This document shows positions 1 to 6,681 of a stretch of DNA of 6,681 bases, piece after piece (the stretch's first letter is position 1; every line of letters begins with the position of its first letter). Source of the stretch: Nanobdellota archaeon. GTDB taxonomy: Archaea; Nanobdellota; Nanobdellia; SCGC-AAA011-G17; ARS1403. The translations under genes and the position numbers were made by a program. The stretch spans positions 1 to 6,681 of the forward strand of contig NZCU01000022.1 in NCBI GenBank assembly GCA_002688395.1, given 5' to 3'. A model generated the notes under the pieces. That model was not told where the DNA came from. It did no database searches and worked only from the letters and a program-made list of their open reading frames with translations.

Positions 1-651
1 AGAATTAAAGAGGATATCGCAGCAGGTATTGAGAGAGCTAATGTGACTGATAGCACAATAGATAGACATGCTAAGACTTATAAAGAAATGTTAAAGGATG
101 TTAAATCTGAAGATATTTCTGAATTTATAGAAGCTCCAGTAACTCCAGTAGACGCTCAAATTAAAAAAGTAACTTTAAAAGAACTTAGGAAACTAGCTAA
201 AAAAACAGACGGTCTTTCAGAAAATACTGAGGATTATTTCTATATAGATGATACTTTTAATAAAAAAAATAATAAAGCAATTCAAGTTAAAAAAGGAAGA
301 TTTGTTTTTGACATGACCGTTGATCGAAAAGGGGTCATAGAACCTTGGAAGGTTTCAGACTTAAGAGAAGATAAAAGCCTTTATTATAAAGAAACTGTTG
401 ATGGTGCAGGAAGAATACAAAAAAGTTCACCAAACTTTCCAATAACAGAAGCTGAAAAAGTATTAACTGAAATACAAAATCTTGCAAAACCTATAATAGC
501 TCTAGAAACTCCAGTAACTACAGTTGATATAAATTCTATTAATAATTCTGAAGCTAATATAATGGATAATCAAGAAATGGTAAAAATGTATAAAGAATAC
601 CAAGCTGCAAAAAATAGAACTGATAATAATAGTGAAAAGAAATGCGATTAA
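1..651 (+). CDS. Unrecognised phage protein, C-terminal part (5' end outside the window)
   Basis: The frame is open from base 1 to the TAA at 649-651, giving 216 visible codons. The 14 codons before the GTG at 43 (RIKEDIAAGIERAN) read like ordinary coding sequence, so the real start is probably left of the window and the GTG is not needed. I do not recognise the family. The visible part is hydrophilic and lysine/glutamate-rich, with no signal peptide or membrane segment. A central stretch at about residues 95-145 (FVFDMTVD, then GVIEPWKV and LYYKETVDGAG) looks strand-rich and could be a small folded domain. It lies between two copies of an E-x-PVT-x-VD motif (residues 44-51 and 169-176), which may mark linkers. 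The tail after residue 185 is polar and probably disordered. The gene ends 3 nt before the giant zincin gene and in the same frame, so the two are almost certainly co-transcribed. A role with that protein, for example as a virion or ejection partner, is inference only. Confidence 0.8.
   Translation, partial: RIKEDIAAGIERANVTDSTIDRHAKTYKEMLKDVKSEDISEFIEAPVTPVDAQIKKVTLKELRKLAKKTDGLSENTEDYFYIDDTFNKKNNKAIQVKKGRFVFDMTVDRKGVIEPWKVSDLREDKSLYYKETVDGAGRIQKSSPNFPITEAEKVLTEIQNLAKPIIALETPVTTVDINSINNSEANIMDNQEMVKMYKEYQAAKNRTDNNSEKKCD
130..528 (+). repeat. Two-copy E-x-PVT-x-VD motif within the first gene
   Basis: Bases 130-153 encode EAPVTPVD and bases 505-528 encode ETPVTTVD, in the same frame. The 11-mer ctccagtaact is identical in both copies (134-144 and 509-519). 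The copies bracket the putative central domain and are rich in proline, threonine and valine, as interdomain linkers often are. With only two short copies, chance or convergent linker composition cannot be excluded. Confidence 0.35.
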
Positions 652-654
652 ATT

Positions 655-3600
655 ATGGCTTGTAGATTAACAATTAAAACAAAAGGTGGAAAGGAAAGTA
701 AATTATTTAATAATTTAAATGATAGATTTGGAGAGAATCAAGCAAAAGATTTATATTCTCTTTCTAATACAAATACTTTTAAAAATTGGATTAATAAAAA
801 TTCTCAATATAACTTCGATAGGAACGGTGAAGTAGAATTTAAAGCTGTATTAGATTTTAATCAGAATTATTATACAGAACCTGTTAAAGAAATAAGAGAA
901 ATAAGTAAAACAACACAAACTAAAATAGATTTACTTAAAGAATCATTTAAAAATGTAGGTGTTAATGTAAATGTTGTTGAAGATTATGATTTAGTAGGTA
1001 GAGCTAAATTAGAAGCAGCTACTGAAAATACAATACCTACTATTGTATTTAATCCTGATAAAGTATTTTCTGATACAATTATACATGAATTTGGTCATAT
1101 ATATATAGATTTACTTGGGTATAACCATCCTTTAGTTCAGGCTGGTATAAAACAATTAAAAGATTCTCCTTTATGGATGGAAGTACAATCTAAATATCCT
1201 AATTTGTCTAATGAATCTTTAGGTAAAGAAGTTCTTGTTACAGCTATAGGTAATGAAGGATCTGTTTTATTCGAAAATCAAAATGCAGAAAATCTAAAAA
1301 AAGAAACTAGACTTAAAAGAATATTAAATGCTATATTTTCTTCTATAGCTAAATTATTAGGAATAAAAGTTTATGTAGCTAGACAATTAGCTGCTGAAAT
1401 GCTTAATAAAAATATCCAAAATGAATTAACTGGAAAAATATCTAATTATGAACAATGGAGTAAAGATTTAGACGTCGCTGTTCCTAATGAAGAGGCTATT
1501 AAACAAACTGAATTAACTTTATATTTAAATAATAAAGTAACTAATTTATATAGACAAATACGTAAATATAAAAATATAGCTCCTGAATATTCTGATGAGT
1601 TAAAAGATTTAGTTAAGGATATACAGTTATCTGATACAGAAAATCAATTAGAAAAATTAAATGATCATATATCTAGATCTTTAGGAAAAATTATAAATTT
1701 ACCAGATGATCAAGGAAGTATGCAAAAAAGAGTTACAGGTATTGAAGGTCGGCTTATAAAAACGGAAGAAACGTTAAAAAAAATTGTAAAGTTAAATAAT
1801 GCAATTAAAAGTAAAATATTAAATGATACTAGATTATCAGATAAAGAAATACTTAATCTTAAAAATAGTAAAAAATCTTTGTTGATGTCATCTATACGTA
1901 ATTTATATCATATGAATGTTGAATTAGATTCTTTTAGAGATTTAGCAGATTTAAACGACAATGCAGATTATCCGTCTGAGATAAAAGACGCTATAATTAA
2001 ATTACAGGGTAATATAGGAAAGATAGAAACTCTTTATAGAAGAACTATAAGATCATCTAAACAAGCATTTTTATTAGAGTTACAAGAATATAGTTCTAAT
2101 CAAAAAGTTATAGATGATGCTATGAAAATATTTGAAGATAACTTTGATGAATCAGGAGCTCAACGTTGGATGGATGCTTTAGCTGATACTAATCATTCTT
2201 TTATAGCTTTAGTAAGAAAAAGAGTATCTGAAGAACAAGATAGAGGTAGAAGAGATTCTCTTAAATTAAAAGCTGAATGGAAAGATAGGATATCTGATCT
2301 TAAAAAAAATGGAATATCTATAGATGTATTTTTTGAAGAAGTTGATGGATATAAGACAGGTAAATTTATACAAGAATATGATTATAGTTCTTTTTATACT
2401 TTAAGATCCAAAGTTTTCGATGAAGCTAATAAATTAAAAATAAAAGCTGATTCTTTACCAAAAGGAGCTGCAAGATCTAAATTATTAAAAAAGGCTAAAT
2501 CTATAATTAGAGATTTTTATGTTAATAATATGGAACCAGTTGAAAATTGGGAAAAAATTGTTAAACTTAGAAGAGATAAATTATCAGATGAAAAATTTGA
2601 ATCATGGGTAGATAGTAATATATATAAAGATACGGCTGGTAATATATATCCTTCTGGAGAATTATTACAAATTAAAAAATCTAAATATAAAAATGCTAAA
2701 TTTGATGCTTTAATGGCAGATCCTAATAAAAAAGAATTTTACGATTATTATCAACGTCTTATAAATGATTTAACAGGTCATAGCAGAAATGAATTTCTAA
2801 AAAAAGGATTTATGCCTGCTGTTCCTATAGATCAAAGAACTTATTTTAAATCTCTTAAAGACTCTATAGGTTTTAAAACTAAACAAGAAGAGCAAGAAGA
2901 ATTTGCTACTGATGAAGCTAAAGAAGTTTTAGTAGATGAAAAAGGTGATGTTATTAATTTTGTTCCTTTTTATTATATGTCTAAATTAAACCAAGTTAAT
3001 AAAAAGAAGATAACAGATGATATGACAGAAGATGAGAAAAATGCTGTAATATCAGAAAATAGAAATATAGATGCTGAAAATAGAAAAGCTCATTTAGATG
3101 CATTAGATTTTAATTTAGAACGTACTATGATTACATTTATAGATACTGCTATAAATCATAGATCTAAATCCGCTATGGAAGAACAAGTATTATTAGCTAG
3201 AGAAGTTTTAACTCATACTAGAATAAAAAAGAAATCTTTTAAAAATACTGTAGATAAAATAGCTAAACAAGATATGGGTGAAGATAAAGGTTTAGATTTT
3301 GACGCATCTCAATCTAATATACTTAAACATTTCGATGATTGGATTAAGATGGTATTTTATGAGGATTTTGCTGCTGATGAAGGCGCTTGGACGAAAGCTT
3401 CTAGAGTGTTACAAAACTGGGCATCTATAAGAGGTATTGGTTGGAATATGTTTTCTGGTATAAATAATAAAGTATATGGTATGTATCAGATGAATGTAGA
3501 AGCTGCTGGAGCTCAATTTTTTAATTATAAACATTATAGAAAAGCTTCTGGCGAATATTATTCTCATTTTCATGAATATTTAATGCAAGGTATTAATGCT

Positions 3601-4776
3601 AGTGTTAGAGGTGAACAAGCTGGTCAATTTGCTACTAATAGCTTAACTGGTGGTTTAATGGTTCATTTTGATATACTACAATCACAAGATGAATTAGCTG
3701 ATATGGCTGGTGGACCTGAAAGATCTAAATTACACAGATTAAAATTCTTTACAGATTCTGCTTATGCTATGCAGCATATTGGAGAACATACTATGCAAAA
3801 TATAACTTTATTATCTATGCTTAAAAAATATAAAGTAGATAATACAGGTAAAATATATAGAAATCCTTCTGTTTATGCTAGAAAAAATGGATTAAAATAT
3901 AATACTCCAGAAGAAAAAACTAGTATAAATAAAAAGTTTGAAGAATTAGATACTGTTCATAATTCATATGAACAAGTAGATGGATATGCACAACTTAAAG
4001 AAGGTTATAAAATAACTGATAAAGAATGGTCTGAATTTAGACAAGAAGTTATAGGTGTTAATCAGTATTTACACGGTATATATAATAAAGAAGATGCAGG
4101 AGCAATGCAAAAATACGGTTTAGCTAGATTAGCTATACAATTTAGAAAATGGGCTAGACCAGGATGGAATAGAAGATTTGGTACTAAATTTGGTCAATCA
4201 TTTTGGAATGAAAGACGTAATATGCTTGATGAAGGTATGTATGTAACTACGGCTAAATTTATGGTTACTATGCTAAAAGACTATAAAAACTTCTTTAGTA
4301 ACGCTAAATTAAATTGGGATACTCTAGATGAAACTCAGAAAGCAAATGTTAAAAGATCAGCTATGGAATTATTATTAACTACTGGTGTATTCTTATTAGG
4401 ACAAGCTCTTAGAGGTATGGAGGATGATGATAAGGAATTGGGTGAAACAGCTTGGTTTAATATATTAATGTATCAAGTTGATAGATTATGGACAGAACAA
4501 ATGACTTATAGTCCTATGTATGGTTGGTTTAATGAAGGTAGTAAAATGATTCAATCTCCTACTGCTTCTTGGAATATGGTTGAAGATGTATTTAAATTGT
4601 CTTATAATTCATTTGCTTATCCTTTTAGATCTGAAGATGAAAGGATATTTAAATCAGGTGTTAATTACGGCGAAGGTAGAGTAAGTACTTATTTTAGAAA
4701 ATCTATTCCTTTATATAACCAAATTGGTAGAATAGAAAGACTTAAAAAGAATAATAAATTTTACAAACTGTTCTAA
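655..4776 (+). CDS. Giant phage protein with N-terminal zincin metallopeptidase domain (putative virion/ejected polyvalent protein)
   Basis: The ATG at 655 is the natural start: it lies 3 nt after the previous stop and gives 1373 aa. The leader has no Shine-Dalgarno sequence, only AT-rich bases. Seen in the protein: a zincin motif HEFGH at 144-148 (H144, E145, H148) after a hydrophobic strand at about 128-143, with E192 in KEVLVTAIG a plausible third zinc ligand of gluzincin type. A short hydrophobic/amphipathic stretch (about 222-240) and an AAEML helix close this domain near 260. Residues about 280-620 are charged and mostly helical, probably including coiled coil. Residues about 620-900 are mixed and include an acidic stretch near 743-762. 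The C-terminal part (about 910-1373) is rich in W, Y, G and M, has a basic aromatic patch (FRKWARPGWNRRFG, 1163-1176) and one membrane-like segment around 1235-1251. There is no signal peptide. Zincin domains inside very large phage proteins are known among 'large polyvalent proteins', which are thought to be packaged and delivered with DNA. I infer that role here; the substrate is unknown. A tape-measure or inner-capsid cargo protein is the main alternative. Confidence 0.93.
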   Translation: MACRLTIKTKGGKESKLFNNLNDRFGENQAKDLYSLSNTNTFKNWINKNSQYNFDRNGEVEFKAVLDFNQNYYTEPVKEIREISKTTQTKIDLLKESFKNVGVNVNVVEDYDLVGRAKLEAATENTIPTIVFNPDKVFSDTIIHEFGHIYIDLLGYNHPLVQAGIKQLKDSPLWMEVQSKYPNLSNESLGKEVLVTAIGNEGSVLFENQNAENLKKETRLKRILNAIFSSIAKLLGIKVYVARQLAAEMLNKNIQNELTGKISNYEQWSKDLDVAVPNEEAIKQTELTLYLNNKVTNLYRQIRKYKNIAPEYSDELKDLVKDIQLSDTENQLEKLNDHISRSLGKIINLPDDQGSMQKRVTGIEGRLIKTEETLKKIVKLNNAIKSKILNDTRLSDKEILNLKNSKKSLLMSSIRNLYHMNVELDSFRDLADLNDNADYPSEIKDAIIKLQGNIGKIETLYRRTIRSSKQAFLLELQEYSSNQKVIDDAMKIFEDNFDESGAQRWMDALADTNHSFIALVRKRVSEEQDRGRRDSLKLKAEWKDRISDLKKNGISIDVFFEEVDGYKTGKFIQEYDYSSFYTLRSKVFDEANKLKIKADSLPKGAARSKLLKKAKSIIRDFYVNNMEPVENWEKIVKLRRDKLSDEKFESWVDSNIYKDTAGNIYPSGELLQIKKSKYKNAKFDALMADPNKKEFYDYYQRLINDLTGHSRNEFLKKGFMPAVPIDQRTYFKSLKDSIGFKTKQEEQEEFATDEAKEVLVDEKGDVINFVPFYYMSKLNQVNKKKITDDMTEDEKNAVISENRNIDAENRKAHLDALDFNLERTMITFIDTAINHRSKSAMEEQVLLAREVLTHTRIKKKSFKNTVDKIAKQDMGEDKGLDFDASQSNILKHFDDWIKMVFYEDFAADEGAWTKASRVLQNWASIRGIGWNMFSGINNKVYGMYQMNVEAAGAQFFNYKHYRKASGEYYSHFHEYLMQGINASVRGEQAGQFATNSLTGGLMVHFDILQSQDELADMAGGPERSKLHRLKFFTDSAYAMQHIGEHTMQNITLLSMLKKYKVDNTGKIYRNPSVYARKNGLKYNTPEEKTSINKKFEELDTVHNSYEQVDGYAQLKEGYKITDKEWSEFRQEVIGVNQYLHGIYNKEDAGAMQKYGLARLAIQFRKWARPGWNRRFGTKFGQSFWNERRNMLDEGMYVTTAKFMVTMLKDYKNFFSNAKLNWDTLDETQKANVKRSAMELLLTTGVFLLGQALRGMEDDDKELGETAWFNILMYQVDRLWTEQMTYSPMYGWFNEGSKMIQSPTASWNMVEDVFKLSYNSFAYPFRSEDERIFKSGVNYGEGRVSTYFRKSIPLYNQIGRIERLKKNNKFYKLF

Positions 4777-4794
4777 AAAAAAGAAGATTAAAAG

Positions 4795-4836
4795 AAAAGG
4801 CGGGGATAAGTGTATCAAAACTTATCCCCTTTTTTT
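4795..4836 (+). terminator. Rho-independent terminator at the convergent gene junction
   Basis: A perfect 9-bp stem, GGGGATAAG (4802-4810) pairing with CTTATCCCC (4821-4829), encloses a 10-nt loop and is followed by seven T residues (4830-4836). It starts about 25 nt after the stop of the giant zincin gene and is much more G+C-rich than its surroundings, so it is a convincing plus-strand terminator. On the minus strand the same stem is followed, after GCC, by a T-rich tract (complement of 4791-4798, TTTTCTTT), so it can probably also stop transcription of the VWA operon, whose last codon is about 40 nt away. The 93-nt gap (4777-4869) contains nothing else I can support. Confidence 0.92.
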
Positions 4837-4869
4837 ACGACTAAGTATTATGAAAGACATTAACCTTTT

Positions 4870-6213
4870 CTAAACAGGTACAATTTTTGTATATGTATCA
4901 TCTTCACCATTATATCCATATTTATGTAATTTAGATGACATAAATTTATTATCACTCCAAAATAATATTTGTTTATTATCTGAAAATTTCTCAAAACAAT
5001 CTGGTAATTCATTACAATCTAATACTACAAAATAAACTTTATCGTAGTAATCTTTTTCCATATTAAAATGATCCCATCCATCAGTTACTATAATAGCTGG
5101 TCTATTAGTTTTCTTAGCATTTTCTATACATTGTTGTATATCTGTTCCTCCATCTATTATTCTAGTAAATAAATTTTCTTTAGTAATTTTTTCCATTGCA
5201 TTAGTATGAGCAAATAAATATATATCTTTTACTAAATTTAATTTATCTAGTTTAAATGCAAACATTCTAGATAAAGCTCTTAATGTAACATTAGAATTTG
5301 TAAAATTTGTTTTACATGTCATCGATCCAGAATCATCTATGTATAAATCAAAATTTAAATAATATTTTTTATCTTCTACAACTAAATCATCAAATAAAGC
5401 TTCATGTAAGAAATTCTCTATATTCTTTATTTCATCTATATCTTCAGCATCAAATATAGATTCATCTATAGTTTCACATTTACCTCCTACAGTTTGGGAA
5501 GCTCTATTTACTATATGTTTAACAAAATTATTTATACTACTTTTATCTAACTTCATTTTACTGAGCATATTTGAATTTAACATAGAACTAACAACTTCTA
5601 TTTGAGAAGGATCTGTAGATTTACCTATACCCATAGACTCAGCATTATCCATATCTTTCTTTATTTTATTTACCGATGACCCAGCTATTTTAGATAAAGC
5701 TTTAGATGCATTATTATTTTTAGCATCATCGTTTCCTTCTTGTATCTTTTTATTTAAATCTTCTAAATCATTTTGATCATAATCATTACTATAAAAATAT
5801 TTACCTAATTTATCTATTACTACAGACGCAGCCAAAAAACTATAAGCAAATCTATCTTCAGTTATTGTTTTTAATAAATGATTATCTAATTCAGTTAAAA
5901 AATTATGAAACCAATACATTTTTGGATCTATTTTTATAACTTTTTCTTTATTAAACCACAATTTAAAACAATCTATAGCTGCACTTTGGCCTTCTCTACC
6001 AACTGGTTGATTGTCTCCTGTACTATAAATATTTTGTATCCCATGTTTAAAGTATTCATAAAACTTTATATGTCTAAAAGCATTATCTAATACTCTAGCT
6101 AAACTTTCATCTATATCTGGTTTTATGATACTAAATTCTTGAAGAGATCGACCCTCATCAGGATCGATCCAATCAAAAATATCTTCTTCTAGTGTTTCTA
6201 ATTCACTATTCAT
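4870..6213 (-). CDS. VWA-domain protein with complete MIDAS (MoxR/CobT/ViaA-like partner type)
   Basis: The protein is 447 aa from the ATG at 6213 (MNSELETLEE) and stops with TAG at 4870-4872. An upstream in-frame ATG at 6264 would add 17 residues (MVIRIRTRYRIKLK...) but overlaps the preceding gene by 40 nt. The chosen start lies 11 nt after that gene's TAA. No Shine-Dalgarno sequence is seen at either. The C-terminal half is a VWA fold: a hydrophobic strand leads into DDSGS (D293, S295, S297), followed by T357 in DGGTDIQQ and D378 in IIVTDGW. This gives all five MIDAS positions (DxSxS, T, D), so metal binding should be intact. Residues 1-285 are helical and acidic, with a low-complexity polar linker at about 143-180 (NDYDQNDLEDLNKK, NDDAKNNNASK). 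There is no signal peptide or transmembrane helix, so it is probably cytoplasmic. Related VWA proteins (CobT, ViaA, DUF2201-type) work with an adjacent AAA+ ATPase in metal insertion or complex remodelling. The target here is unknown. It is probably co-transcribed with the gene upstream. Confidence 0.93.
   Translation of the reverse strand: MNSELETLEEDIFDWIDPDEGRSLQEFSIIKPDIDESLARVLDNAFRHIKFYEYFKHGIQNIYSTGDNQPVGREGQSAAIDCFKLWFNKEKVIKIDPKMYWFHNFLTELDNHLLKTITEDRFAYSFLAASVVIDKLGKYFYSNDYDQNDLEDLNKKIQEGNDDAKNNNASKALSKIAGSSVNKIKKDMDNAESMGIGKSTDPSQIEVVSSMLNSNMLSKMKLDKSSINNFVKHIVNRASQTVGGKCETIDESIFDAEDIDEIKNIENFLHEALFDDLVVEDKKYYLNFDLYIDDSGSMTCKTNFTNSNVTLRALSRMFAFKLDKLNLVKDIYLFAHTNAMEKITKENLFTRIIDGGTDIQQCIENAKKTNRPAIIVTDGWDHFNMEKDYYDKVYFVVLDCNELPDCFEKFSDNKQILFWSDNKFMSSKLHKYGYNGEDDTYTKIVPV
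6146..6170 (-). repeat. Inverted repeat / GC-richer palindrome near the start of the VWA gene
   Basis: Bases 6146-6154 (gatcgaccc) can pair with 6161-6169 (ggatcgatc) around a 6-nt loop, with one mismatch in nine positions. The right arm is part of a perfect 10-bp palindrome, ggatcgatcc (6161-6170). It lies in codons about 15-23 of the VWA gene (WIDPDEGRS), where ATC, GAG and CGA are used instead of the usual ATA/ATT, GAA and AGA. It could be an RNA hairpin affecting early translation, a protein-binding site, or chance. Confidence 0.3.
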
Positions 6214-6224
6214 AATTTTATTTT

Positions 6225-6681
6225 TTAATTTAATTCTATATCTTGTTCTAATTCTAATAACCATCCATCTGGAATACTAACCATTAATTCGTTATTATTT
6301 TTACAATTGTTAGCAAAATAGTTTCTTATAACATCTATATCTTCTATATCATTAGATTGTTCTAAAATTTGTACAATACTCTCTGTTAAATCACTTATTT
6401 GATTATTATAAGTTTTAATTTTAGATATTTCTTCTAAATCATCTATAACTTGTTTTAGATATACCTGACTATAAGAAGCATTACCACCTTCTAATACACC
6501 ACTTATACCATCTATTTTAGTTTTAAGAGAATTTTCTCTCTTAGTTTCTAATTTTGAAGATAAATTACTAAGTTTAGAAGGAGCTATTAATTCACAACAT
6601 TTCATTAATGATCCTATATCATCTAGATCATATACTAATTTTACAGCTTTAGTAAGATTTTTTAAATAAGAAGCTGTTCTA
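6225..6681 (-). CDS. C-terminal part of an unrecognised protein, possibly a MoxR/CobS-like AAA+ ATPase (5' end outside the window)
   Basis: The frame stays open from the TAA at 6225-6227 to the right edge, giving 151 visible residues. An internal ATG exists at 6603-6605, but the 25 codons before it (starting RTASYLKNLTKAVKLVYDL) look like normal coding sequence, so the true start is probably beyond the window. The visible part is almost entirely helical: a first helix (RTASYLKNLTKAVKL), a second region around MKCCELIAPSKL, a charged helix (YLKQVIDDLEEISKIK), another helix (ISDLTESIVQILEQS), and a short tail ending IPDGWLLELEQDIELN. No Walker motifs are visible, but they would lie upstream. 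The pattern R-T-x(3)-L-x(2)-L-x(2)-A resembles the sensor-2 helix of MoxR-type ATPases (typically SPRALxxLLRAAK). Its position 11 nt before a MIDAS-type VWA gene fits the usual ATPase-VWA gene order. Existence of the gene is well supported; the ATPase identity is a guess at about one in three. Confidence 0.82.
   Translation of the reverse strand, partial: RTASYLKNLTKAVKLVYDLDDIGSLMKCCELIAPSKLSNLSSKLETKRENSLKTKIDGISGVLEGGNASYSQVYLKQVIDDLEEISKIKTYNNQISDLTESIVQILEQSNDIEDIDVIRNYFANNCKNNNELMVSIPDGWLLELEQDIELN

Noticed and set aside
313..338. Inverted repeat ATGACC ... GGTCAT inside the first gene
   Set aside because: A 6-bp stem with a 14-nt loop inside coding sequence is expected by chance, and there is no T tract or other context.
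4822..4872. Possible TAG readthrough (recoded TAG as in some gut phages) extending the VWA protein
   Set aside because: Readthrough would add only about 16 residues and end inside the terminator hairpin. No gene in the window needs a recoded stop, so TAG is taken as a genuine stop.
4850..4873. Tiny frame ATG-AAA-GAC-ATT-AAC-CTT-TTC-TAA after the terminator
   Set aside because: Seven codons only, running into the end of the VWA gene, and placed directly after a terminator with no promoter visible.
5905..6090. 61-codon open frame on the plus strand
   Set aside because: It lies wholly inside the VWA gene on the other strand. Its F/I/Y-rich product is what an antisense frame of an AT-rich gene gives, and it has no independent support.
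1..6681. tRNA genes, CRISPR repeats, insertion sequences, promoters
   Set aside because: Nearly every base is accounted for by four coding frames. I saw no cloverleaf, regularly spaced repeats, transposase or terminal inverted repeats. The only non-coding gap between operons holds a terminator and no recognisable promoter.

Overview
The window looks like part of a large, AT-rich double-stranded DNA phage or prophage genome. G+C is roughly 25-30% by eye, Arg is mostly AGA, and synonymous sites mostly end in A or T. The genes are packed tightly, and no Shine-Dalgarno sequence precedes either start codon visible inside the window; A/T-rich leaders precede them instead. This pattern fits a phage of Bacteroidota, for example a crAss-like or other large gut phage, but no hallmark gene (terminase, portal, major capsid protein) is present, so the assignment is inference. 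The standard bacterial code fits: a 1373-codon frame is uninterrupted, and both TAA and TAG act as terminal stops.

Plus-strand arm (1-4776). A gene cut by the left edge (1-651, product unrecognised) is followed after only 3 nt, and in the same reading frame, by a very large gene (655-4776, 1373 aa). The large protein has an N-terminal zincin metallopeptidase motif (HEFGH at residues 144-148), a long helix-rich middle, and a tryptophan/glycine-rich C-terminal module with one membrane-segment-like stretch. Its size and architecture fit a phage polyvalent or virion-associated (possibly ejected) protein.

Convergence point (4777-4869). A 93-nt gap holds a strong hairpin plus T-tract terminator. 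It closes the plus-strand operon and, with a weaker T-rich tail on the other strand, probably the minus-strand operon too.

Minus-strand arm (6681-4870). A gene cut by the right edge (6225-6681) is followed 11 nt later by a von Willebrand factor A (VWA) protein with a complete MIDAS metal-binding site (4870-6213, 447 aa). VWA proteins of this type usually act with a MoxR/RavA/CobS-type AAA+ ATPase encoded next door. The visible end of the upstream gene has a helix that could be an AAA+ sensor-2 helix, so the pair may be a phage-borne ATPase-VWA chaperone or metal-insertion-like system. The ATPase core, if present, lies outside the window. No RNA genes, CRISPR arrays, insertion sequences or attachment sites were found.
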